From Haplosporangium gracile (Eukaryota; Mortierellomycota; Mortierellomycetes; Mortierellales; Mortierellaceae), in NCBI GenBank assembly GCA_015499985.1, contig JAAAUF010000019.1, positions 1 through 64,000 on the forward strand: 64,000 nt of DNA. The letters run 5' to 3'. The position numbers were made by a program, and so were the translations under genes. Positions 1-11,106 of this stretch are shown here, in pieces. Below the pieces are notes generated by a model. That model saw only the letters and a list, made by a program, of their open reading frames with translations, was not told the DNA's origin and did no database searches. How positions within the stretch are numbered: the first letter of the stretch is position 1; the number at the start of each line of letters is the position of its first letter.

Positions 1-805
1 CTCTTTCTCTCTGTCTATCTCCTCCACACACACACATATATATATAACCATATCAAGCACCCAGTGGTACGACCCTCCTTCCCTTCTCGCCTTTCTCAAC
101 ACTGTTCCACAGTGGTATTCTTCGCCATCCCACTCACGCACTTGCATAATCCCACCAACACATATACAACAATAACAAACATCAACATTCACTCCCTTTC
201 CCTTTTCCTCTTTTAAATTCGTCCTCAATTACCAAGGCTAGTCATATTCTCATTCCGTAACATTACATTAACCCTTTCTCTCCTTCTCTCACTATATCTC
301 TCTCTGTCTCCTTCCTTTTCCTTCTCTTTCCTCCTCCCTCCCTCCTTCTCTCGTCCCCTCGTCTTCCTCTCCACTCCTTCACTCACTCCTCTCTTACTCA
401 CCAATCTACCTGTCCTTACCCAACTTGTCGACAACCAACCCCTCCACAACCCGCCCACTCTACTCTACTTGACTGAACGCAACTTAACCACGCGCACCCT
501 CACCCTGTCGTACACTGTCCTCTCCCCTCTCTCTCCTCTCATACATTGTCTCTATTTTTCGACACCCCAATTTCAATCCATACATTCGACAGGCGCGCAT
601 ATCGACTCACTCCACTCCTTCTCTTGTCGGTATCTTTCTATACTACTATAACCTCCTACCTATCTGTCCCCAAAAGGCTCTATTCACAAAAAAAACCTCG
701 CTCTACTTTTAGAACGAGTATTGGCCTAACCCCCGTCCGTCTACGCTCACCACCTACTCTCCCGCACAGCCGTTTTCTACCAATCTCTGAGCATATATCT
801 GCGTC
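1..805 (+). promoter_or_regulatory. CT-rich upstream region and leader of the G-alpha gene
   Basis: No supported gene lies here. The plus strand is strongly pyrimidine-rich (CTCTCT and CCTTCC runs), as in front of other genes in this window, which suggests a promoter and long 5' leader for the G-alpha gene starting at 806. A short CA/TA microsatellite lies near 27-48. Open frames on both strands are low-complexity by-products of the CT bias. Confidence 0.5.
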
Positions 806-3111
806 ATGGGCTTGTGTCTCTCTGTCGAGGAAAGGGACGAGAGGAATATCAGTCAAAACATTGACAAGGGTCTTGAAGAAGATAATCGTCGTCTCAAGAA
901 AGAATGCAAAATCCTTCTTCTAGGTAAAAAAGAACCGACATATAACACTTCTACAACTCACCTCTCCTGCCTATGCGCCAATTCTTTGTTAATCCCCGCT
1001 ATTTTTTTTTTGTTCGGATGGAGACCATGTGAATTTACCCGAGTCTCGAATCGATCTGGCCAATAACATCCTTGTCTTTTTTCCATTGGGCGTTTTATTT
1101 TCTTTTATTTTCCAGGAAGTGGAGAGTCTGGCAAGTCGACGATTGTGAAACAGATGAAGGTCATTCACCAGGGAGGCTACAGCACAGAGGAACTTGCGAC
1201 TTACCGACTTACAGTGTACAAGAACCTTGTGGACTCTGCACAGTCACTTGTGCTGGCTATGGAAAAATTGCGACTCGAACCCACCTTGCCAGAGAACAAG
1301 GCGAACGCGGACCGCATTTTGGACTATCGCGTCGAAGCCGACCCTTACTTTACGCTCAGCGCAGACATTGTCAATGCGATCGACTCTCTCTACCATGACC
1401 CTATCACCGCCACATGTATGGAACGCTCGAGCGAGTTTTATATCATGGACTCTGCTCCTTAGTAAGTCCGTAAATCTCATGCAGCCAAGGGATAAAAAAA
1501 AAGTGACTGTCCATTTTTTCTATTCCAGGCTGGAGTTCAATGCAGAAGCCAAAAGTAAAAAAAAAGAAAAATTGATCTATGGGATATACTAACGAATACA
1601 TATCGGCAAACTATGACATCAATAGCTTCTTTAGTCAAGTACGGCGACTCGGCGCAGAGGACTACACGCCAAGCGTCCAGGATGTCCTGCGCGCACGTTC
1701 GAAAACAACAGGCATCTCAGAAACGAGATTCAACATGGGCCAACTCAGTATACAGTAAGTCAATTCACACCAGCCATATCTTATTCGATCAACAACTGTG
1801 CACTTACTACTTTCGATTTGACCATAACGCGTCATCGGTCTGTTTTGCGCGTCTGTATCGGCTCATCATATTTTACGCTTTTCTTTTTTCTGTGGCAAAT
1901 AGTATGTTTGACGTTGGTGGCCAGCGATCCGAGCGAAAAAAGTGGATTCATTGCTTCGAGGCTGTAACATCCATCATCTTTTGTGTGGCGCTCAGCGAGT
2001 ACGATCAGGTGTTGCTTGAGGAGTCTGGACAGGTAAGAAGATTTCGCGCAGTCCGTGTTTATGAAAGGGCAGAAAAAGCAAGGGATCAAACTCCAATCTG
2101 GTGGCGGAGACAAAAGGGACAGTCGATAATTTTGTTTAATAATTTCAATGTGAATTTAATTCTGCTCTTAGAACCGTATGGCAGAGAGTCTAGTCCTTTT
2201 CGAGTCGGTCATCAACAGTCGGTGGTTCCTACGGACATCCATCATCCTCTTCATGAACAAGATCGATCTCTTTGCCGCCAAGCTACCCAAAGTACCACTG
2301 GAAAAGTTCTTTTCGGATTACACAGGCAAGTTAACTAATAGCAATAGGCCTTCGTTACAGTGGCGTATATATGGTTTTGTTTTGTTTGTGGTTTTTGAAT
2401 GCTATGTCATACGTTTATGTTAATCGCCGAGTTTCATCTTTTCTACTCTTTACGTCTCCAGGTGGCCCGGATATTAGCAAAGCAGCAAAATATATTCTTT
2501 GGCGGTTCACGCAAACAAACCGAGCACGCCTCCACATATACCCTCAGTAAGTACCCCAAATCTTCAGTTCATTTTCAAGTCAACCCCTCCTACATTTTCT
2601 TTTATGGCTCAAGAGCAGAAAAGTTGACGGATACCAAACGTTTCTTTTTTACGCGCTCCTCTTTTTTAGCATGACACAAGCGACAGATACATTGAATGTA
2701 AGAAACAAATTCATGTGGATGACTATAATTTTGAAACGTCGTGACAAGGGATAAATGTGGTTTGACTCCTTGACTAACTTCATTTTTCCTGTTTCATACC
2801 CCGCCTTATGTGTGCTTTGGTATCGTCGTTGTGCTTCCGTGAACTTCTATCCGCTGATCAGATTCAGTAAGTGCTGTCCTCCAAAAGGACTAATGAAAAA
2901 CAAGCTACTAAAAGATGAAATAGCGGCGAGGCACCCTCCCCCCCTTTTTTGGTTTCCTAGATGAAGCACAAAACGAAGGGGGACTTGAACAGCGTGGATC
3001 TTAACCATTGTTTCATTGTCCTATTTCGCGCCTGTCATTCTTAGACTTGTCTTTGCTGCTGTCAAGGAAACCATTCTTCAGAACGCGTTGAAGGACAGCG
3101 GAATTCTGTAG
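806..3111 (+). CDS. Heterotrimeric G-protein alpha subunit
   Basis: GTP-binding signalling subunit that couples seven-helix receptors to effectors at the plasma membrane. Nine exons: 806-923, 1116-1461, 1626-1754, 1903-2032, 2172-2325, 2462-2546, 2670-2697, 2862-2866 and 3045-3111. They sum to 1062 nt, or 353 residues, the standard G-alpha length. Visible motifs: N-terminal MGLCLS (Gly2 for myristoylation, Cys4 for palmitoylation), P-loop GSGESGKS, switch-I RARSKTTG with the conserved Arg, switch-II DVGGQ with the catalytic Gln, NKID, TQATDT, and the C-terminus KDSGIL. Ser, not Cys, lies at position -4, so no pertussis-toxin site is expected. The tail resembles the fungal cAMP-linked Gpa2/GNA-3 class (family knowledge, moderate certainty). 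Oddities: the eighth exon is only 5 nt, and intron 5 starts with GC instead of GT. Confidence 0.95.
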
Positions 3112-4062
3112 TGGACTTCAAACCACATGTCGGATCGTCGTCGGTCGTTTTGAGAAGTTGCAGGAGTGCGTATGTGTCGCGTTGTCAGTTTTTTTTTTTA
3201 TTTTTTCTTTGTCCGTCAAGGGCTGTCGTCAGGTTGTTGTCAGGGTCAAGAGCAGGAGCAGTGAGCAGCAGTTATAACATGGAATCCGCTCTGTAGGAGT
3301 CCGCTGTAGCTGCGCCGCTGGAGGGTATTTGGACTGCACTTGGGTTACGGATGGGATCAGCAGATGCTCCCAGTCAGTCGCCTCGTGGCGGTCGTCCTCC
3401 CGTCACCGCTTTAGTACCTTTTCACTCTTGCAAACTATGCGGACGAAATTACCAAGAGAAACTCTTCTTTGCTACAACACAATCCCCGCTTCCTCTTCTA
3501 CTGTTTTTTTTGTCTCTTTTTTTCTACTTTTACTCTACTCTTTACTTTACCTTTTCCCCTGTGCATTTCATCCCTTCTTATCGTCACTCACATCAACTAA
3601 TATCAGCCCTCTTCCTCTACTTACCTTTCTCGCTCTCTGTAATATCTCTACTTCCTCCTCTTATTCCCCCTTTTTTTCTTATGTGCAGTGATCAATGCAA
3701 CACCTGTCAATTTCCATACCTTTTGCTATAGCTTTTCAGTCTTTTTTGTTGTTATTGTGCATCGTCTATTGAAGCAAGGAAAGTTTGCTTCTCCTACGCC
3801 TGTTTCTCTCACTCTCGCCCATGTTCAAATATAAATATTTTTTTTTCTTGTCATTTTGTTCAAACCAAAAAAAAAAAAGCACAATCCTCTTTGTCTTCTC
3901 TGAATGCTTTCTTGTCTTCATTGAATAGTTCTGCGTGTTTGTTGATTTGTGCGAGATTTTTTTATGATGCATATGCGAAAAGGAAGAGAATTGGTGGTGT
4001 CGAAAAGAAAATAACTATCTAAGAGAGAGAGAGAGAGAGAGAGATAAACAAGTAGGAGCAAA
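3112..4062. other. Intergenic region between convergent genes, with a GA microsatellite
   Basis: About 950 bp between the ends of the G-alpha (+) and branching enzyme (-) genes. It holds both 3' UTRs, pyrimidine-rich tracts, and a (GA)n run at about 4022-4043 just past the branching-enzyme stop. I see no gene. Confidence 0.6.
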
Positions 4063-7000
4063 CTATTCGGCTTTGACGAGGATCAAGGCGGTGCGAGAGG
4101 GGATATAGACCTGGATATACTGCTGATGACCAGCCCAGGGCTCGGGGGACGAGAAGTATCTGTTATCAGCACTGACACGACTATGTCCTCCAAAGCGCTC
4201 CTCATCCGAGTTGAGCAAGATCCTGTACTGACCCGGCGTGGGGACAGCAATACGGTAATCAGTGAACGATTGCGAGCCGTTAAAATTGAAAATGAATACT
4301 GCGCCAGCACGATCAAAAGCCAAGACCTTGTCACCTTCATGCTTCAACGAGACGAATGCTTGGGGCGCGGCAAGCCAACCGACTTTGGATTCGGCATGGT
4401 TCATGGCGCCGTCAAAGTCGTTCAAGAATTTGTACCGGAGCAGGTGGTCGTCGACCACGTTCCATTGACGGCGCGCATAGTGGAACGATGCGTTGTTGCC
4501 CGCGCGTGGGAAATCCAGCCATTCTGGGTGACCAAACTCGTTTCCAATGAACGTCAAGTATCCCTCGCCTCCCAACGCATGTGTCACAAGTCTATTAGGA
4601 TTCAGAGGAGAGGATGATTAAATATGGGCGATCAAGTATTCAATGGTAATGACAAAAAAAAGCAAAGGTCGAGAGAAGAGCTGCTACATTACCTGATTAT
4701 CTTGTGCAAGGCCAGTCCACGATCGATGATGGGTGTGAGCTCGGTCAAGACACTCATGTGAGTGTACATCTCCTTGTCCATCAACCAGAAAGCAATCGTC
4801 TTGTCACCAACCAGCGCCTGGTCGTGCGACTCGCAGTAAGCAATCGAAGGTTCCTAATATACATTTTCGATCAACAAGATAAGAAATGGTGTCAGCATGC
4901 ACGCTGATCATCTACCGATGTAAGCACTTTCGCCGTTGATAAGAGATCGACAGTGATTTACCATGTGCCTGCGGTTAGTGAGGGTATAGACAATGTTGCC
5001 AATGTCCCATTCGCTATCCGTCTTCTCCTTGAGGAGTTTGATCCACATATCAGGGATGGCCATCGAAAGGCGATAGTCGAATCCGATACCACCCTCCGAA
5101 ACAGGTCTGCATAGAGTAGGCATTCCAGAGACATCTAAGAAGAACAAATAACAGGAAGAACCAATCATGTTAACATGCGTGAGCATTTTTGGTGGCGTCT
5201 TCCTGTGTCTTGCTCAAATTTCAAAAAGATCATGACTGCGTTCGTTACCTTCAGCAATGGTAATACAGTTGGAGTACAGACCGTGAAGCATGTCGTTGGC
5301 AACCATCAGGTAGGCAACAGCCTCGGAATCAACACCGTCTCCAAAGTACTCGTGGTAGTTGCCCGAAAAGCCAAATCCGATACCGTGGTGAGTATACATC
5401 ATGCTCGTCACTCCGTCGAATCGAAAACCATCAAAACCATATTCCTCAATGTAGAATCGAAGGTTGCTCAGCAGGAACCGCATGACCTCGTAGCTGCCAT
5501 AGTTGAACAGGCGAGAGTCCCAGAGCTCATGACGACCCTTGGCGCCCTCGTGGAAGTATTGGTGATCGCTTCCGTCAAACTGGTTGAGACCATCGAGAAC
5601 ATTCTTGCAGGCGTGTGAGTGGACCACATCCAAGAGAACTGTGATACCGAGACCGTGGGCGGTATCGATGAGCTCCTTCAACTCCTCGGGTGTGCCTGAT
5701 ACAGTAATAAAACAACAACAACAAATGATTAGATGTGTTTGCTCCTCAAGCCTCTGATACACTATCCAAACACCAATACCACAAAGCTTTTTTTTTATCC
5801 CCGATGCAAGGGTTGACTTTGCTACTCTTTATCTCAATAGGGGTGCCAATTAAGGTTCGAATCGGAAAAGATTGCGTTCTTACCGTATCTGCTGCTGGCA
5901 GCAAAGAAACTTGTGATCTGGTAGCCAAAGGAAGCGTAGTAGGCGTGCTCCATGATAGCCATTAACTGGATAGTATTGTAACCCAGCTTCTTGATACGGG
6001 GCAACACATTGGCCGTGAACTCTGTAAACTGACCAACACGGGGCTCAGCTGTCGCAATGCCAACTGAGTGTTCGAAATAGAATCAAAGAAACAGAGAAAA
6101 AGAAAGAGCGGACACAAAAGGTTAATTTCTCGAGCAAAGCAAAGATAACAAGATCTAGCCATACCGTCCGCTTACTGTTCTGAACGCCTTTTCTCACTCC
6201 CCATTCCATGTAAATTTGAGGTGTATGCAACTTACCATGGGCTTCGTAGACTTTGAGGCTGGTAGGCTTGGGAGGGGCCTTGTTCTTCCATTGGTACTTT
6301 TTGGCTGGGTTCCAGAAAACGGCATCATACACGGGCGAAACGTCCAGGTCTTGGGTGACACGATGAATCCATGCAGGCAGACGATCGATCCGAGTGCCAT
6401 CGGGTGTAATCATGCTAATCTATTGGAGCAGAGGACAAGGTGTGAAAGAAATTTATTTATTTAGAATTACTCTCCCACACATTTGAAACTGGCACAAAAG
6501 GAAAAAGAAAAACTAGCAGTGGTAAGAATGATGACTTGCCTTGACTTTGGTGTTATGCTCGATAGCAGGAGAGCCGTCGGGTTTATTGGGCACGGTGATT
6601 GAGTAGACTCCGAACTGGTCTCGCTGCATGGGGTGGCTGAACTTGTCCCAGTTATCTATTTCATCGAGCATTATCATACCATCGAAGACATGATTAGAGA
6701 ATGATGCCTATCGTCATTCCCATCCAAGGCAAACATACAACACTTCAATTGGGTGAAAAAAGAGCGGATGGAGTGTTCCTACTAAAGTCGCCAAAGAGAT
6801 AGGCGCCGGTGGCGTTGGGGGCCCACTCCCGGTAAGTGATATCCTTGTCAGAGACATGGAATCCAAAGCTCTCATATCCGCGAGTAAACTTGTCGTACCC
6901 TCCTGCTTCGTTGATCGTATTTTTCCACTTTTGAAATCCGGCATATCTACACAGTATTTATATTCACACATCGTGAGAAGAAAAAAAGATTCAGTTTGTA

Positions 7001-7279
7001 CCAACAACACTATCGATGGGCCCTCTCAACCATTTAAAAAAAATAAAGGCGCGATCATGGAGGTATGTATGAACAGCAACATAACAGTGTAAAGGTGAGA
7101 TCAGCGTTGATATGATACCTTTCCTGCAGAGCAGTCTTGTAAGGAGACAGCCATGGATCGAGCGCAATGACGCCTGTGCCGTCCTCAGCAGTCTTGGGAG
7201 CAGTAGCAGGAGCAGTAGCAGGAGCAGTAGCAGCGGCAGTTGGCTCGGTAGCGGTGACTTTGCTTTTTTCTGTCGTCAT
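4063..7279 (-). CDS. GLC3: 1,4-alpha-glucan (glycogen) branching enzyme
   Basis: Cytosolic GH13 enzyme that forms alpha-1,6 branches in glycogen. Nine exons, complement(join(4063-4591, 4693-4853, 4962-5134, 5249-5695, 5884-6063, 6236-6419, 6540-6655, 6783-6946, 7119-7279)), give 704 residues, the usual eukaryotic length. Order: an Ala/Thr/Pro-rich start, a CBM48-like N-terminal domain ([17 protein letters not shown]), then the catalytic barrel with VVHSHA, the nucleophile Asp in [10 protein letters not shown] (near residue 361), the acid Glu in TIAED split across an intron, and CESHDQ. The C-terminal all-beta domain includes [14 protein letters not shown]. Intron 3 has a GC donor (AG|GCAAGT). 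The exon ending at 4962 stays open for about 15 more codons, but the family alignment and GTAAAT donor set its end. Confidence 0.96.
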
Positions 7280-8021
7280 ATTGAGTAATGGTGTTGAATG
7301 GGAGTTGCTTGAATGTAATGATGTGAGTGAGTGCGTGCTTGTCTTTTTTTGATGAGTGGGAATGAATGTGGAGAAGAAAGGTTGAATGAAGGAATAAGGA
7401 AGAAAAGGAGACGAGGAAGGAAAAGGGGGTTGAGTGCTGTGGGAGAAGAAGGTGGGAAAGAAAAGAAGAGAAGAGGTTGAACAAAAGAAGACGACAAAGA
7501 AGAAGTGAAGCGATCATGGCAGCAGTCCCATTTTTCATTTTCGATCCCCCTCCCCCCAACACCTACATCCCAAACCCACAATCTTTCGAACATGCCTTGA
7601 GACAACACCGGCCGTTTGCGTCTCCGCACAAAGGCACAATGTGCCCACCACATAGGACACATCCTACACAATCATCAATGGCACAGTGCCGGTATTGGTC
7701 AAGTGTCGAAGAGGTTAAGATTGAACTTGATACATGCATGTACATCCTTCTTTTCCGTCGATCCCTTGGTGGTACAGCAGCCTCACTTGCTATTTTCACT
7801 AATCAAGGCACAACCTGGCAAACCCAGCTCTTGGAGATCTTATCAAGGTCGTTCCATTCAAATGGCCAAATTCTTTTTACTTTCATTCATTCATCCATTC
7901 ACTGCACACTGCTATTTACACATAAACTTGTTGAAACCAATCGTTATCTTCTTTTTTGTTGCTTCATTCGGTTGCCCGACGCTGAAAGGGAGCTCGAATT
8001 CTTCATCTTACCGCCTCGTTC
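7280..8021. promoter_or_regulatory. Branching-enzyme promoter and NBR1-like 3' region
   Basis: About 740 bp between the branching-enzyme start (7279, -) and the NBR1-like stop (8022, -). The part next to 7280 is purine-rich on plus, giving a CT-rich leader on the coding strand. No gene is supported. Confidence 0.5.
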
Positions 8022-10927
8022 TTATATGTCCTCCTCCTCCTCCTCGTTGTCAACAACGACAAAGTCATCGTCATCCTGCTCTTCCTCCACAACTACGGCC
8101 TTGGGCTTCTCAATCTCCTTCATTCCCTGCTTGACTGGAGCGGACACCTCCTTCTCGACGGACTCGGGAACAACGACAGGGATCATGGTCTTTTCCGATG
8201 TAACAGCAGCAATAGATCCGTCCTGCACCAAAATGCTGAACACACATAGAAAGCAAATGGAAAGGATGAATAAAAAAGTTTTGTTCGCAATAACGCCATT
8301 CAAAACCGAAAACAAGTCGTAGATGAACGTAAAGTAATGTAATACGTACTCGCACCAGATACGGTGACCAAAACGTTCACCGGCAGGAGTGACGAGGCGC
8401 CAGTACCTATACACAAAAACGTATCAGTAAGTTCGACATTCTCTCTACGTATCTGTGCGATTCAAAATGCAGTAGAAAAAGCAGTGCAGAAAGAGACTTA
8501 CGAAATATAGCGACCGGGGATGGAGGGAGCCTTGAGAGTAGCAGAAATGCAGACATATTCCCCAATGCCAGCTTGGGAGACCTTGATCTCGGGGCTCTTC
8601 ACATTCTTCTCTTCCTCTGTAAACATTCTGTCACCTCCCATAAATTGCAAAACGGTTCCCTCGGGCCAGATTTCAGGGTCAGAGTTGGACATCTCCCAAA
8701 CCTTCATAAAGGTCGCGTTCGACTGTATTTTCGAGCCATCCTTAAGAGTGATATCCTTGACAAAGATACCATTCAGTGTCTCCTTGGGAAGTCTACATAT
8801 GGGAAGTTGAAAGCAACGAGGAACGTTAAAACACAATGCTGCCTTTTTCTGTGTCTTTAAAAGACACGCCATTTTAACTGATTTCTGATATTACTCACGG
8901 TGGCAAAGTCTCTGAAACAGGGGTGGTGGCAGTGGGAGAGGCAACAACAGAAAGCTTGCAGACCGAGATGGCGGGACACTTTTGATCCACGGACGAGGCG
9001 CATTTCCTCTCAACGGGAGCAATTTGAGTGTTCATGGCCTTGCCCCATCCCTTGAGGTACATGTTGGGCAGGAGAGGAGTAGCAGAAGTCAGGCGGGGAG
9101 CAATGGGCTTGCGGATCTTCAAAAGGATATGAGTGGGGTCATGGATGGGTTGAGGGAGAGCCTCGCAGTTTCCACAAAGGTCGTAATCGGCGCAGTTTCC
9201 GCACTTTGTGTCCATGGGAAAAAAAGTAAACAACGGATCGGATGGTGTAAGGTTAGTCCAGGAGCACGCGTTTCCATATATGAGCAAGATTGCACACTCC
9301 CACACGCTTTGCTTCAAGATTGTACGCTCACGAGGGTACATAAAAGAGAAAGCAACAAGAGCAAGACTTTACCTTGTATCGAACGCCGTAAATATCATTA
9401 TTGCATCCATCACAAACAACCCCATACTGAGGGGTCTGGTCAATCTTGACATCAACCTGTCCAGGGTACGAAATAGGGATAAAGGTGTGTCCTCTGTGGT
9501 GCGCGTGAGCCAAGGGCAAGCAACCTTGGCAAAGGTCGTAGTCAGGACACTGGAAGCACTTGTGACGAACACCGACGATGGCGTTCAAGCAGATGTCGCA
9601 CGAGGCGAGGTGGAGGATGTCTGCGTGGCTGCGGTTGTTGGTGGAGCGGGAGGAGGAGTGGTCATCGCCGTCCTCGTGCTTCTCGATGGGCTTTAAGGTG
9701 TGGCGTGGGTGGCGAAGGTCAGTAAGACCATGGCAGCCTTGGCACAAATCAAAGTTGTCACAATCCTGGCATTTCCAGCGAATGCCGCGAATAGTGTTCA
9801 GGCAGATGTCGCAGTAGACATTGGTATGGACGGTCTCGTTGACTATTGATGATAGAAAATATGTTAGGGGTGAAGTGTGAAGTGCATGATACAGCGAGAA
9901 TGATCGCACTGCATGCTATGCTAAGCGACATACCACTGGACGCATTGAGGCTAAGATCGTTCAAAGCCTTTGTGATATCCTTCTTCTCGGCTAAAACAGC
10001 GTTAACAAACATAATCCACGGACGTCAGTATATCATTGTCGTTGTGTCAGAAAAGCAATTTTTTGGCTGAGAGTGTCTTGGCATTTTGAGTTGTGTTGTG
10101 TGTGTTACATTACCTGCTTTTGTCAGCTCAGCATCCAGGCGAACAACCATGCTCGTGGCGTTAGGCTCAGCCAGTTTGTGAAAGCTAAGGATGGCCTCGA
10201 AAATGTCGACGTTGTTTCTAATGGTCTTGCGGAGACCCTTCGAGTCCTCGTAGGAAATAGTCATGTTTGTCTGCTTGAACATATCGCTGATCTACTCGAC
10301 CGACCAAAAGATGAATAATGATCAGCGTTAGAAGAAGGGCTAGGTAGAAAAATGAAAAAAAAGGAAACAAGGTGGAACACCACCAGCAAGAACCAGTCAG
10401 GCGGCACCATCGCCAAGTGCAACCCCCCAAGCACGCAAAGAAATGAGGTAAGAAGTGTGAAGAGGCACAAAGCACTAGTGATAACTTGATCCTCAAAGAA
10501 TTGCTGATAGAGATAAATAGAGGCGCACCTTTGCATGAATGGCCTCGAAGGAAAGTCTATCGATATCCTGCTTTAAGTTGTCGAGGTGGACGTTTGGGAC
10601 GGAGAAGCGCCTGAACTCCGACAAGAAGGTGACTTTGAAGATGCAGAACATGAATAAGCGTAGTCTTTGTGTGAAGGGAGAGGTTTGAACGGATGGAAAG
10701 CCAAAAAAAATGAGTTGTGTGAATGAGAGTGTGAGCACAGCAGAAGAGGTAGGGAATGAAAGGAAGAGTGAGTAGGGATGGGAGGTGAGAGAGAAAGGAG
10801 GGTGAATGGACAAAGGATAAAAGAGGTGCAGGAGAGGAGCGAGGGAAAAAAAGAGAGCGCACCACACCTGGCTGACTTTGTTCGTTGCCTCATTAGGAGA
10901 CAAATCCAGATCCATATCACATGACAC
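8022..10927 (-). CDS. NBR1-type selective autophagy receptor (PB1, three ZZ, FW domain, LIR)
   Basis: Cargo receptor expected to link ubiquitinated or other cargo to Atg8 on autophagosomes. Nine exons, complement(join(8022-8235, 8350-8406, 8502-8792, 8899-9203, 9373-9842, 9934-9990, 10114-10291, 10529-10615, 10868-10927)), give 572 residues; an in-frame ATG at 10915 would give 568. Order: a PB1-like N-terminus (FRRFSVP, then ISYEDSKGLRKTI), three ZZ zinc fingers each with CDIC or CDGC, CxxC and DLCxxC patterns plus distal His pairs, then an NBR1 four-tryptophan domain with exactly four Trp (VWEM, EIWPEG, YWRLV, RIWC). The acidic tail carries DDDDFVVVDNEEEEEDI, a good Atg8-interacting (LIR) core FVVV. 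No UBA domain is visible, as in several fungal NBR1 proteins. It is divergent from PRP22, 179 bp away. Confidence 0.88.
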
Positions 10928-11106
10928 ATAACCCTTAAAGATTGCACTCTTGCTCTATTTCTTGTTTCTAGCTCACGCACCCACAACACCACTCATTCAC
11001 TCACACTTCTGCAACGCCTCCCATCATCCATCCTTTATTTCACACCGCTTCTTCTTCACAATTCTCAACTCATCTAAAAACAACAACAACACAAGACACA
11101 GCAACC
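10928..11106. promoter_or_regulatory. Shared divergent promoter, NBR1-like / PRP22
   Basis: Only 179 bp separate two start codons facing away from each other, so the promoters must overlap. The stretch is CA- and CT-rich; I see no clear TATA box. Confidence 0.6.

Noticed and set aside
4908..4961. Extension of the branching-enzyme exon through [15 protein letters not shown]
   Set aside because: The frame is open by chance. Ending at 4962 (GTAAAT donor) joins RRHM to [12 protein letters not shown], as in the family, and keeps phase; the longer exon breaks it.
5850..5865. GGTTCGAATC, tRNA B-box-like sequence
   Set aside because: It lies in a branching-enzyme intron with no A-box, cloverleaf or T-run terminator at proper spacing.
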